Shown: piece after piece, positions 1 through 8,210 of the stretch | Numbering within the stretch: position 1 is the stretch's first letter | How the letters are laid out: each line of letters opens with the position of its first letter | Assembly: GCF_021654285.1 (NCBI RefSeq) | Contig: NZ_JAKFZS010000002.1 | Coordinates: 186,001-250,000 of the forward strand | Length of the DNA: 64,000 nt | Direction of reading: 5' to 3' | Source of the DNA: Pseudoalteromonas luteoviolacea | GTDB lineage: Bacteria; Pseudomonadota; Gammaproteobacteria; Enterobacterales; Alteromonadaceae | Notes under the pieces: generated by a model | Told to the model about the DNA's origin: nothing | The model's database searches: none | Seen by the model: the letters and a program-made list of their open reading frames with translations, nothing else | Position numbers and translations under genes: made by a program

Positions 1-370
1 TTAATTTTGTTTCTTTTTCAGTGACTTTTTTTGTTTGATTTACTTTTTTGTATCAAATTTTGTTTGTTTACACATATTTAACCGTGGTTTGCTTTCTGTT
101 TTTAAGTTATAACCTATTGTTTTTTAGGTGTTTTATTTGAAAATGTAATTTGTTTGTTAAAAGGGTACGGGTTTTAAAGGTTTTTTATTGTGTATTTTGA
201 TCCAATCTATGTAATCTCTGGTTTGTTATTTTATTTGGTACTTGATCAAATATTCAGCCAAAAAAAATAAATGCTTTAATTTCAATGTTTTAATGTTTTT
301 TTGTTGTTTTCTTTGTAACTTTATGTGTGAAATAATGTTGATTTTTGAGGTTATAAGTGCAATAAAATTG
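1..370. other. T-rich non-coding stretch upstream of the first TonB receptor gene
   Basis: No convincing gene is visible on either strand. The + strand is dominated by T runs with few C residues, as is the stretch before the second receptor gene. It ends at a plausible promoter. It could be an untranslated or regulatory region; the upstream neighbour lies outside the window. Confidence 0.6.
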
Positions 371-400
371 TTGACGATAAGGGCAGGTATTGTTTAGTAT
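371..400 (+). promoter_or_regulatory. putative sigma70 promoter of the first TonB receptor gene
   Basis: TTGACG at 371-376 and TAGTAT at 395-400 are separated by 18 bases. Transcription would start near 407 and give a leader of about 90 bases that can form several short hairpins before the ribosome binding site. Inferred from motif match only. Confidence 0.45.
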
Positions 401-464
401 TCCTGCAATGAGTTGCTTAAATGGCAACAATAAAAAATTGGCTAACGCCATTTATATAATTATA

Positions 465-490
465 ACCACTCAAAAGGGTGGTCCAGGGAG
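465..490 (+). promoter_or_regulatory. hairpin abutting the ribosome binding site of the first TonB receptor gene
   Basis: A 7-bp stem (465-471 with 476-482, one G-T pair) closes an AAAA loop and lies immediately before the GGGAG ribosome binding site at 486-490. The second receptor gene has a comparable small hairpin at the same place (3990-4005), which suggests a shared feature of the leaders. Confidence 0.4.
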
Positions 491-496
491 ATTCAA

Positions 497-3349
497 ATGT
501 TAAACAATCAAGTGACCAAGGCAGTGCGCTTAGCATTGGCTTTAGGTGCTGTTTCAGCATCTGGTTTTGTAGCTGCTAATGAAGCAGGTGAACAAGAAGT
601 AGAACGTATCGAGATCACAGGTTCAGCTATCAAGCGTACTGATCTTGAAGGCGCTTTACCTGTTGACGTGATCGATGCAACAGACATCGCAAAGTCTGGT
701 GTAACAAGTGTGCCAGATTTAATCGCAAACATCCCTTCAATGCAGGGCTTCACAGCTGCAGGTGAGTCTGTAGGTGGCGGCGGTGGCGGTGTTCAAACTG
801 CTTCACTACGTGACCTTGGTGCTGAATACACGCTTGTTTTAGTAAACGGCCGTCGTATGGCGTCGTCTGACTCAGGTTCAAGTATCGATATCAACTCTAT
901 TCCATTGTCAGCAATCAAGCGTGTTGAAATTCTTAAAGATGGTGCGTCTGCACTGTATGGCTCTGACGCTATTGCTGGTGTTGTAAACTTTATTCTTAAA
1001 GATGATGTGCAAGAAACGACTATCAGTGCACGTTATGACAAGCCAAAAGACACTTCAAGCTCAAACTTTGCAATCACAACTGGTTTTGGTGATTTAGGCA
1101 GCGATGGCTTTAACGTAATGGTAAGCTTTAGCCGTGATGAGCAAGATAACTTAAGATCTGTAGATCGTGATTTCGCTAAAACTGGTTTTTTACAGTTTGA
1201 ACACGCAGGGCAAGACCTTGTTGCAATAGCAGGTTCTGCAAATGCGATTCCTGGTAATGCTTATGTAACGTACAATGAAGTAAATGCGAATGGCGAATAT
1301 AACCTCAACGACGATGGTGATAAGATAGTTAAGACTTATGCGCTAAACCCGTATAAGGAAGCAAATGGTTCTTGTCACACTACAAGTGCTCCAGCTGGTA
1401 ATGCATGTCAGTTTGATTATACAAGTACGCTTGAAATTCAACCTGAGAGTGAGCGTAACAACTTATTCTTACAAGGTACATTTGCAGTAAATGATGATAC
1501 TGAAGCGTATGTAACTGCTTCTGCTTCTGAATTCAAAATGACGACGCGTATCGCGCCTTACCCAACAGGTGGCTTTGTACTTAACAGAAAGAAAGGTGAA
1601 GAGTCTGCTTTTGTTAACGATAACGTTATCAAGTATCTACCTACTGACTATATAGATGCCAATGGCGTTAAACAAAATGTTCTAGAAGAAAGAACAGGCC
1701 CAGTTACTGCTCGTTGGCGTGTACTTCCAGGCGGCAATCGTACTGACGAGTTCAATACATCAACAACACATTTCGTAGCTGGTCTTCGTGGTGATTTTGG
1801 TGAGTGGAACTATGATGTAGCGGTTACAGCGTCAGATGCAGAGCGTGAGCAGACACGTATTACAGGTTATCCGATACAAGATCAGTTCATTCCACTTGTT
1901 GAGTCTGGTGAAGTTAACATTTTCGCAGACCCTGATTCACTAACGGATGAGCAAAACCAAGCCGTTCGTAATACTATGTTCAGTGGTCTATGGGATACAA
2001 CAGATACAAGCTTATTTGCCATTGAAGGTAAAACGTCTGGTCCAATTGCTGAGTTAGATGCTGGTACAGTTTATATGGCTGTTGGTTTTGACTACCGTCA
2101 ATCTAGCTACTCTCTAACAAATGGCGAAGGCCAAAATGCTGAGATAGTTTTATTTGAAAGTGCGGGCGAAGAGTTTGACCTTGAGCGTGATAGCTATGGT
2201 GCATTTGCCGAGGTAGTTATACCAGTACTTGAAAACCTTGAAGTGACAGGTTCACTACGTTATGACGAAATTGGTGAAATCACAAACTCTAAGCTTACAG
2301 GCAATCAGACTGTAAATGACAGTGCTGACGATACTACCTATAAAGTAAGTGTATCTTACCGTCCAGATGACCAGTGGTTACTACGTGCGTCATATGGTAC
2401 TGGCTTTAAATCAGCAACCATGCGACAAATCGCAGCGCCTCGTCTTGAGTTTGGTGTAACGGCATCTCCATACGATTGCCCACCTCTTTTGAGACAGGAA
2501 ATTGCTCAATTCTGTCATACTGAAAAATTACAGTACGATGTTTACCGTGAAGGCAACCCTTCGCTTGAGCCAGAGACGTCTAAACAATATACATTTGGCT
2601 TCGTATGGTCTGGCGATCAAGGCACAAGCTTTGGTGTGGACTACTGGAACGTAGCGATGGAGAACCAGGTTAGACGTTTAACTCAAAACCAAATCTTTGA
2701 TGACCCAGTAACATATGCTGAGTGGTTCACAACTAAGTTTGACAAAGGTGCTGAGAAAACGGTTGTAGCTATTATCCAAGCTGCTGATAACGTTGGTGAA
2801 TCAAGAAATTCAGGTATTGACTGGCACTTAGATTTCACGACGGAATTTTCTTTCGGTACGCTTAAGTCTCAGTTAATGGGTACTTATATGATTGAAAGTG
2901 AAAACTTACGTGTAGGTAGCGACAATATCTGGGATACAAGCTTAGGTAAAGTTGGTACAAATGAAGCGGTTACTTTCCGTAACATCGTAAACTTTAATAA
3001 TACCTTTACCCATGGTGACTTTACTCACAGCTTAAACCTTAAAGCGCGTAGCGGTTATACGGATGCGGCAGCGGATGTTAGCTTCACAGTTGCTCAAGCG
3101 GATGATTGGGATAAAGGGGTAGATGGCAGCGTGATTCAAAAGCACATTCCTGTTTACATGACTTTCGATTATCGTCTTGCATATGCGTGGGGTGACAATG
3201 CTAACGTAGGTTTTGGTATTAAGAATCTATTTGATAAAGAGCCGCCATTCACTCTTAATGCGGCTGCTGGTCACCAAGTTGGTTATGACCCACGTTATGC
3301 TGACCCGTATGGACGTACTTTCTACCTACAAGCTGATTACACGTTCTAA
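497..3349 (+). CDS. TonB-dependent outer membrane receptor (paralogue 1)
   Basis: Outer-membrane beta-barrel transporter that takes up a ligand using TonB energy. The 950-residue product starts with a signal peptide (about residues 1-27, ending in VAA), followed by a TonB-box/plug region (about 35-165) with the plug signatures VLVNGRR, VEILKDGASALYGSDAIAGVVNF and a glycine-rich loop, then a large barrel ending in the usual terminal aromatic (ADYTF). Paired cysteines near residues 295-305 and 657-670 probably form extracellular disulfides. The start is supported by GGGAG 6 bases upstream. Its closest relative in the window is the next gene, so the pair arose by duplication. No enzyme or transporter gene alongside indicates the ligand, which stays unknown. 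Confidence 0.93.
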   Translation: MLNNQVTKAVRLALALGAVSASGFVAANEAGEQEVERIEITGSAIKRTDLEGALPVDVIDATDIAKSGVTSVPDLIANIPSMQGFTAAGESVGGGGGGVQTASLRDLGAEYTLVLVNGRRMASSDSGSSIDINSIPLSAIKRVEILKDGASALYGSDAIAGVVNFILKDDVQETTISARYDKPKDTSSSNFAITTGFGDLGSDGFNVMVSFSRDEQDNLRSVDRDFAKTGFLQFEHAGQDLVAIAGSANAIPGNAYVTYNEVNANGEYNLNDDGDKIVKTYALNPYKEANGSCHTTSAPAGNACQFDYTSTLEIQPESERNNLFLQGTFAVNDDTEAYVTASASEFKMTTRIAPYPTGGFVLNRKKGEESAFVNDNVIKYLPTDYIDANGVKQNVLEERTGPVTARWRVLPGGNRTDEFNTSTTHFVAGLRGDFGEWNYDVAVTASDAEREQTRITGYPIQDQFIPLVESGEVNIFADPDSLTDEQNQAVRNTMFSGLWDTTDTSLFAIEGKTSGPIAELDAGTVYMAVGFDYRQSSYSLTNGEGQNAEIVLFESAGEEFDLERDSYGAFAEVVIPVLENLEVTGSLRYDEIGEITNSKLTGNQTVNDSADDTTYKVSVSYRPDDQWLLRASYGTGFKSATMRQIAAPRLEFGVTASPYDCPPLLRQEIAQFCHTEKLQYDVYREGNPSLEPETSKQYTFGFVWSGDQGTSFGVDYWNVAMENQVRRLTQNQIFDDPVTYAEWFTTKFDKGAEKTVVAIIQAADNVGESRNSGIDWHLDFTTEFSFGTLKSQLMGTYMIESENLRVGSDNIWDTSLGKVGTNEAVTFRNIVNFNNTFTHGDFTHSLNLKARSGYTDAAADVSFTVAQADDWDKGVDGSVIQKHIPVYMTFDYRLAYAWGDNANVGFGIKNLFDKEPPFTLNAAAGHQVGYDPRYADPYGRTFYLQADYTF

Positions 3350-3358
3350 TATCAGCGA

Positions 3359-3385
3359 TTGGCTCCAGATATAGTTTGGAGCCAA
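3359..3385 (+). terminator. hairpin after the first TonB receptor gene
   Basis: A perfect 9-bp stem (3359-3367 with 3377-3385) with a 9-base loop lies 10 bases after the stop codon. It lacks a strong T-run, so it may protect the 3' end or terminate weakly; a better terminator follows at 3516. Confidence 0.45.
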
Positions 3386-3515
3386 GTTACTTATTTTAAA
3401 GGAAACATTACAAATTTAAGTATTTATAACTTAATTCATAAATCTGATGAAGATATTTATGTAAATAAGGTAGACGCTTTGTAGATTAAGTTTCTGGATG
3501 AAATATTTTTGTGTG

Positions 3516-3543
3516 AAAAGCCTGCTTATGCAGGTTTTTTTTT
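3516..3543 (+). terminator. Rho-independent terminator
   Basis: CCTGC/GCAGG stem with TTAT loop, flanked by AAAAG on the left and a run of nine T on the right. A classic intrinsic terminator for the upstream receptor transcript. Confidence 0.75.
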
Positions 3544-3985
3544 ATTTGTTTTGTTGTTGTTTTGGGGATTTGTTGTTTACTTGGTGTTTTTTATGTTTAT
3601 TTTTTGTTTTTTTATAGTCGCGCTGTTGTTTGGTTTTTCTTTTGTTAGCTGCGTCGTAGTTACGGCAGGTTAATGTGTTGAGTGTGTTTTTTGTTTGTTT
3701 TTTTGTTTTTAACTACTTGATATTATTGTTTATTTGTTGTTTTTTTTGCTGTTTTTTTAATTTTTGTTTTGTTCTTTTTTAAATCAAATCCCTAACCACC
3801 CAAATAAGTTCCATATCTTATTCTGATAAATTCTTTCATCCACTTTATTGAAATAAACCTTTGTATTAACTGGTTTTTACAAGCTTGCATGGGTATTTAC
3901 TTTGTGGTTACTATACTGGCGGTGTTACATATAAGGTACACAAAAAAGTAACGTGTTTAACCTTGTATAGAGACCATAAATAAAA
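3544..3985. other. T/G-rich intergenic stretch before the second TonB receptor gene
   Basis: About 250 bases (to about 3790) are almost only T and G on the + strand, with no supported reading frame. The rest is mixed AT-rich DNA that probably holds the promoter of the next gene; a TATACT at 3912-3917 could be a -10 element, but I found no well-spaced -35. Confidence 0.5.
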
Positions 3986-3989
3986 TAAA

Positions 3990-4012
3990 AGCTTTGATAG
4001 AAGCTCAGGGAG
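3990..4012 (+). promoter_or_regulatory. hairpin and ribosome binding site of the second TonB receptor gene
   Basis: A 5-bp stem (3990-3994 with 4001-4005, loop TGATAG) precedes CAGGGAGA, with GGGAG at 4008-4012, 7 bases before the ATG. The arrangement mirrors that of the first receptor gene. Confidence 0.35.
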
Positions 4013-4019
4013 AAATTGA

Positions 4020-6905
4020 ATGTTAAATAATAAGATCTCAAAAGCAGTTCGCTTAGCGATTGCTTTTGGTGCAGTTTCAGTAACTGCAACAAGTGCTGTT
4101 GCTGCCGAAGGCGAAGAAAGCATTGAAAAAATCGAGATTACAGGTTCTGCAATCAAAAGAACTGATATGGAAGGTGCACTTCCAGTACAGGTAATTGGTC
4201 GTGATTTCATCGATCAATCTGGTTTCGCGTCTGTTCCAGATTTACTACAGAGCTTGCCATCAATGCAGGGTTTCACTACACCAGCTGACTCTGTAGGTGG
4301 CGGTGGTGGTGGTACAGCTACTGCTTCATTACGTGATATTGGTGCTGAATATACACTAGTACTATTGAATGGTCGTCGTACAGCGCCTTTAGGTTCAGGC
4401 TCTGCTGTTGACTTGAACACAATTCCACTTGCAATGATTGAGCGAGTTGAAATTCTAACTGATGGTGCATCTGCACTTTATGGTTCAGATGCAATCGCTG
4501 GTGTTGTTAACTTCATTCTAAGAGATGAAGTTGATCAAACTACAGTTAATGCACGTTACTACCAGCCGCAGGAATCAGGTGGTGGTTCTTACACAGCGAG
4601 CATTGTAACTGGTTTTGGTGATCTTGATGAAGATGGTTTCAGCCTATCTCTAGGTTATTCATTTGACAGTAAAGAACAGCTGAAATCTGCAGAGCGTGAC
4701 TTTGCAAAAACAGGTATTCTATCATTCCAGCATGATGGTCAAGAGAAGTACTTATTAGCGTCTTCTAGTAATGCAATTCCGGGCAACGTTAGGGTTCGTC
4801 ACTTACCATATAATGATGACGGTACACCGGTATTAAATGACAAAGGCGAGCACAACACAACTTTTGCTGCTTTTAACCCATATTTTGAGAAAAATGGCGA
4901 GTGTGCTCCAGACAATGCACCAAACGGTAATTTCTGTGAATATGACTTTACTAAAACGCTAGAAATCTACCCTGAATCTGAGCGCCACTCTTTTGTTGCT
5001 AACTTTAACTTTGAAGTTACAGAAGATATTCAACTTTATTCAGAGCTTACAGCAACAGATTACAGTCAAATTTCACGTATCGCACCTTACCCGACAGGTG
5101 AATTTGAGATTGCGCTAGATAGCGATCTTGCGAATGAATACGTACATCCGTACCTACCTGGCAAGCTTAACGAGCATGAGCTTGCAACGGTTGATAGCAT
5201 CCGTCCTCGCTGGCGTGCATTGGCAGGTGGTAACCGTATCACAAATTGGGAATCAGATAGCTACCACTTTGTTGTAGGTTCGAAAGGTTATATCTTTGAT
5301 TTGATTGACTATGATACATATTTCACAGTATCTAAGAACAAACGTACACAGACATATGTAGATGGTTGGCCACTATCGTCTGCGTTTGTACCTGCACTTG
5401 AAGCTGGTCAAATCAATATTTTTGAAACACCAGATAACTTTGATGATCCAGAGCGTGCAAAGATTGTACAAGATACTATGTACAAAGGTCATTACATGAC
5501 CAATGAAATTGAAATGAAAGCGTTCAATTTCAAAGGCTCATTACCTGTGTTTGAACTTCCAGCGGGTACGGTATACGCTGCATTCGGTGTTGATGTTCGA
5601 GACTATGAGTACACGTCTACTAATGATGAAAACACTCGAAACGGTCAGATATTATTTGAAAACCCTCGTACAGACTACGCGTTTTCACGTGATAACTTAG
5701 GTGTCTTTACAGAATTCGCAATCCCAGTACTAGATAACCTTGAGCTTTCAGCTGCACTTCGTTACGACGAAGTATCTGAGGTCGATGGTCAATCAATTAT
5801 CTATGCAAGCGGAAGTGGCTTGTCGCGTGATAATGTACCTGGTGGTCCAGTTGGTGTGAAGATGGATGACACAACTTACAAGTTGAGCTTCCGTTACCAA
5901 GCTACAGAAGATTTATTAGTTCGTGGTAGCTACGGCACAGGCTTTAAAGCACCATCTATCCTAGAAATCGCCCGTCCACTTGTAAACTTTGGTGTGACTA
6001 GCGGTAGCTATAAGTGTGAATTAGGTAACCACCCACTTGCATACCTATGTCAAGATGGTGAAGCACAGTACGAAAACTTCGTTTCTGGTAATGCAGAACT
6101 AGTACCTGAAACTTCAACGCAGTCTACAATTGGTTTTGTTTACTCTCCTTCAACGGATTTCGGTGTAACTATCGATTACTTTGAAATTGAACTTGAGAAC
6201 AAGGTTTCAGAAGTTTCAGAGGCACAGATATTTGCTGATCCAGTGAAGCATGCTAACTTATTCAGAACGCGTTTCAACCCAGGTACAGGTGACACTGAAC
6301 TAGCAATTATCGAAAGAGCATTGAACATCGGTCAAGAAATTAACCGTGGTGTTGATTACTCATTTGAACTGAAAAACGACCTTTCATTCGGTACATTGAA
6401 TACTAAACTATCTGGTACTTACTTTATTGAACGTAGATATACAGATCCAGGTACAGATGGCTCTAATCCAAGTGATTGGTTAACATCAATGGGTCAGTTT
6501 GGTACAAATGATGAAGTTACTTTCCGTAATATGTTGTCATTAAGCAATACATTAAGCCACGGTGACTTTGTACATACATTTAATTACAGATGGAGAAGTG
6601 GTTACCTAGATCAAAGACAAAATGAAGGTACTTCTTGTCTTGTACGTGTAGGTAAACCAACAGACCCTGTAGTGTGTGCTGATACAATTCAATTACGTGT
6701 ACCGTCTGTTGGCTACATGGACTATCAGACAACGTATTTAGGCTTCGAAAATACGTCGATTACATTCGGTATCAATAACCTATTTGATAAGCAGCCACCA
6801 CTTTCACTTCGTCGTGCAGGTTCTGGTCACCAAGTTGGTTATGACCCTCGTTACACAGATGTATATGGTCGTACTTTCTACGTGAATGCAACTTACTCGT
6901 TTTAA
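4020..6905 (+). CDS. TonB-dependent outer membrane receptor (paralogue 2)
   Basis: A 961-residue outer-membrane receptor with the same plan as the gene at 497: near-identical N terminus (MLNNKISKAVRLAIAFGAVS), signal peptide to about residue 29, plug with VLLNGRR and VEILTDGASALYGSDA, glycine-rich loop (SVGGGGGG), barrel, and terminal aromatic (ATYSF). Cysteine pairs sit near residues 298/308 and 669/681, and a third pair (about 874/887) is absent from paralogue 1. The start is supported by GGGAG 7 bases upstream. The divergent outer parts suggest different ligand preferences. The last 500 or so bases of this gene recur as a decayed copy at 7237-7715. Confidence 0.93.
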   Translation: MLNNKISKAVRLAIAFGAVSVTATSAVAAEGEESIEKIEITGSAIKRTDMEGALPVQVIGRDFIDQSGFASVPDLLQSLPSMQGFTTPADSVGGGGGGTATASLRDIGAEYTLVLLNGRRTAPLGSGSAVDLNTIPLAMIERVEILTDGASALYGSDAIAGVVNFILRDEVDQTTVNARYYQPQESGGGSYTASIVTGFGDLDEDGFSLSLGYSFDSKEQLKSAERDFAKTGILSFQHDGQEKYLLASSSNAIPGNVRVRHLPYNDDGTPVLNDKGEHNTTFAAFNPYFEKNGECAPDNAPNGNFCEYDFTKTLEIYPESERHSFVANFNFEVTEDIQLYSELTATDYSQISRIAPYPTGEFEIALDSDLANEYVHPYLPGKLNEHELATVDSIRPRWRALAGGNRITNWESDSYHFVVGSKGYIFDLIDYDTYFTVSKNKRTQTYVDGWPLSSAFVPALEAGQINIFETPDNFDDPERAKIVQDTMYKGHYMTNEIEMKAFNFKGSLPVFELPAGTVYAAFGVDVRDYEYTSTNDENTRNGQILFENPRTDYAFSRDNLGVFTEFAIPVLDNLELSAALRYDEVSEVDGQSIIYASGSGLSRDNVPGGPVGVKMDDTTYKLSFRYQATEDLLVRGSYGTGFKAPSILEIARPLVNFGVTSGSYKCELGNHPLAYLCQDGEAQYENFVSGNAELVPETSTQSTIGFVYSPSTDFGVTIDYFEIELENKVSEVSEAQIFADPVKHANLFRTRFNPGTGDTELAIIERALNIGQEINRGVDYSFELKNDLSFGTLNTKLSGTYFIERRYTDPGTDGSNPSDWLTSMGQFGTNDEVTFRNMLSLSNTLSHGDFVHTFNYRWRSGYLDQRQNEGTSCLVRVGKPTDPVVCADTIQLRVPSVGYMDYQTTYLGFENTSITFGINNLFDKQPPLSLRRAGSGHQVGYDPRYTDVYGRTFYVNATYSF

Positions 6906-6921
6906 TATGTAAAACTCTTGT

Positions 6922-6945
6922 AGAAAAGCCCAGATGGGCTTTTCT
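6922..6945 (+). terminator. Rho-independent terminator after the second TonB receptor gene
   Basis: A perfect 10-bp stem (6922-6931 with 6936-6945, loop AGAT) is followed by ATTTTCTT. It lies between the receptor and the first small lipoprotein gene, so the latter probably depends on read-through or its own promoter. Confidence 0.7.
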
Positions 6946-6972
6946 ATTTTCTTAAGAAGAAGGATGTTTATT

Positions 6973-7230
6973 ATGAAAATTAAAGAATTAGCTCTGGCAG
7001 CTACGGTTTTAACCCTTGCGGCTTGCCAATCAACCAGTGAGTCAAACAAAGATGAAGTGGCTGCGAATAACGCGATGCAATGCGAATATCGTGCTAAACT
7101 CGGCAGTAATATTAAAAAACGTTACTGTTATACTGCTGCTCAGATGAAACAACGCAAAGAAGAGAGAAGAAGAGAAAGAGAAGCGTTTAACCAAGTAAGA
7201 GCAGTCAGTTCATATGAAGGCAACAACTAG
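6973..7230 (+). CDS. small lipoprotein with a two-cysteine GSNI motif (copy A)
   Basis: An 85-residue predicted lipoprotein. It has an n-region MKIKE, a hydrophobic stretch and a lipobox LAAC with Cys19 as the lipidated residue. The mature part carries CEYRAKLGSNIKKRYC (two cysteines bracketing G-S-N-I) and then a highly charged tail rich in K, R and E. I recall small proteins of Alteromonadales and Xanthomonadales with a similar C-x(n)-GSxI-x-x-R-x-C motif, but their function is unknown to me. The ATG at 6973 is chosen because AGGA lies about 8 bases upstream; an in-frame ATG at 6964 overlaps that site. A close paralogue lies at 7773. Confidence 0.8.
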   Translation: MKIKELALAATVLTLAACQSTSESNKDEVAANNAMQCEYRAKLGSNIKKRYCYTAAQMKQRKEERRREREAFNQVRAVSSYEGNN

Positions 7231-7236
7231 AAGTTT

Positions 7237-7715
7237 AAGTATCTGTTAAGTGCTTTATTAATCGTAGATACATAAATTCAGCGAAAGATGATTTTTATCT
7301 CAGTAACTATATGGATTTAATAGAGTAGTTTGCTAAAGATGATACATTTTCAATATCATACCTTCTAATAATTAAAAATATTTGAGCTCCGGAAGCTATA
7401 TTCATTAAAATACAAGATGAAAGATAGTAGCCAAGCCCAAAGGCTAAATGAAGGTACCTCTTATCTTGTATATTAGCAAACCTACATATCTATGATTACT
7501 ATTCAGTTATCTTTATCATCTGTAGATTGAATTATCAGTAAAACTAACTAGACTTAAAAACAACCGATTACGTATAGTATTTATTACTTAAGTGATAGAT
7601 AAGCGCTATTTATATTCATCTTGCTGATACTAACGTAAAACTAGTTATGTGTATTGTTATATCTGTGCATGCTGCCCTATCAATAACGAGCAAGCAGTTT
7701 ACTTATTTTAATTTA
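7237..7715 (+). pseudogene. decayed duplicate of the TonB receptor 3' end
   Basis: No open frame, but the DNA is recognisably related to 6409-6910. Matching landmarks are CTTTATT-A-CGTAGATA (7250s versus 6420s), AAATGAAGGTAC (7446 versus 6620), GATTAC/TATCAG blocks (7490-7540 versus 6680-6730), CGATTAC-T (7564 versus 6758), and the final TTTACTTATTTTAAT (7700 versus 6893). Many substitutions and indels show long neutral decay. It is the left part of the tandem duplication whose right part is the intact lipoprotein gene at 7773. Confidence 0.65.
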
Positions 7716-7724
7716 TAATCTGCC

Positions 7725-7750
7725 ATAGAAAAATCCTCAATGGATTTTTC
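7725..7750 (+). terminator. terminator-like hairpin, duplicate of the one at 6922
   Basis: AGAAAAATCC and GGATTTTTCT form a 10-bp stem around TCAAT. Compared with 6922-6945 both arms have changed in a compensated way (AGCCC/GGGCT to ATCC/GGAT), so pairing survived the divergence. Confidence 0.6.
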
Positions 7751-7772
7751 TTAATTAAGAAGGATGTTTAAT

Positions 7773-8024
7773 ATGAAAGTTAAAGAGCTAGCCCTAGCGG
7801 CAACCGTATTAACCCTTGCGGCTTGTCAATCAACTAATCAATCAAATAAAGACGTTGTCGCTGCAAATGACTCTGTAAAATGTGAATATCGTGCAAAGCT
7901 CGGTAGTAATATTAAAAAACGTTACTGTTACTCTACTCATCAAATGAAGCAAATGGAAGAAGGTAACAGGAGAGTGCAAGTTATATTGGATAAAACTAGA
8001 GGTAATAGTTGGTATGAGAAATAA
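7773..8024 (+). CDS. small lipoprotein with a two-cysteine GSNI motif (copy B)
   Basis: An 83-residue lipoprotein, paralogue of the gene at 6973. It shares the signal peptide and lipobox (LTLAAC, Cys19) and the block CEYRAKLGSNIKKRYC, but its C-terminal tail has diverged and ends in NSWYEK. The ribosome binding site AAGAAGGA and spacing are conserved. The adjacent receptor fragment from the same duplication has decayed, whereas this frame is intact, which implies selection on the protein. Function unknown. Confidence 0.78.
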   Translation: MKVKELALAATVLTLAACQSTNQSNKDVVAANDSVKCEYRAKLGSNIKKRYCYSTHQMKQMEEGNRRVQVILDKTRGNSWYEK

Positions 8025-8105
8025 GGTGAAACGCTAATAACTTATTTTATTAAAAGGCGTATGAACTAGGTTTCTTGTAATGCTAACCATACTTTTAGTT
8101 AACAG

Positions 8106-8156
8106 AAAAGGCATTTTAAACGGCGGCATAATCGTCATTTAAAAAGCCTTTTTTAT
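8106..8156. terminator. bidirectional terminator between lipoprotein B and the helicase gene
   Basis: AAAAGGC (8106-8112) pairs with GCCTTTT (8146-8152), and an inner TTTTAAA/TTTAAAA pairing extends the stem. A-rich and T-rich flanks suit termination from both sides of this convergent junction. Confidence 0.65.
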
Positions 8157-8210
8157 TTTAAAACTGAATTTACCATGGTTTACATAAGATAAGCTGAGAG
8201 AACTATGGTT

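Larger units (their letters stand above)
6409..8024 (+). repeat. ancient tandem duplication: receptor 3' end, terminator and lipoprotein gene
   Basis: The unit starting near 6409 (inside the receptor gene) and ending at 7230 recurs from about 7240 to 8024. The second copy contains a degenerate match to the receptor 3' end, a related terminator hairpin (7725-7750) and an intact lipoprotein gene. Offsets are 831 bases at the left side and 800 at the lipoprotein start, so the copy has a net loss of about 31 bases. Matches were aligned by eye. Confidence 0.7.
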
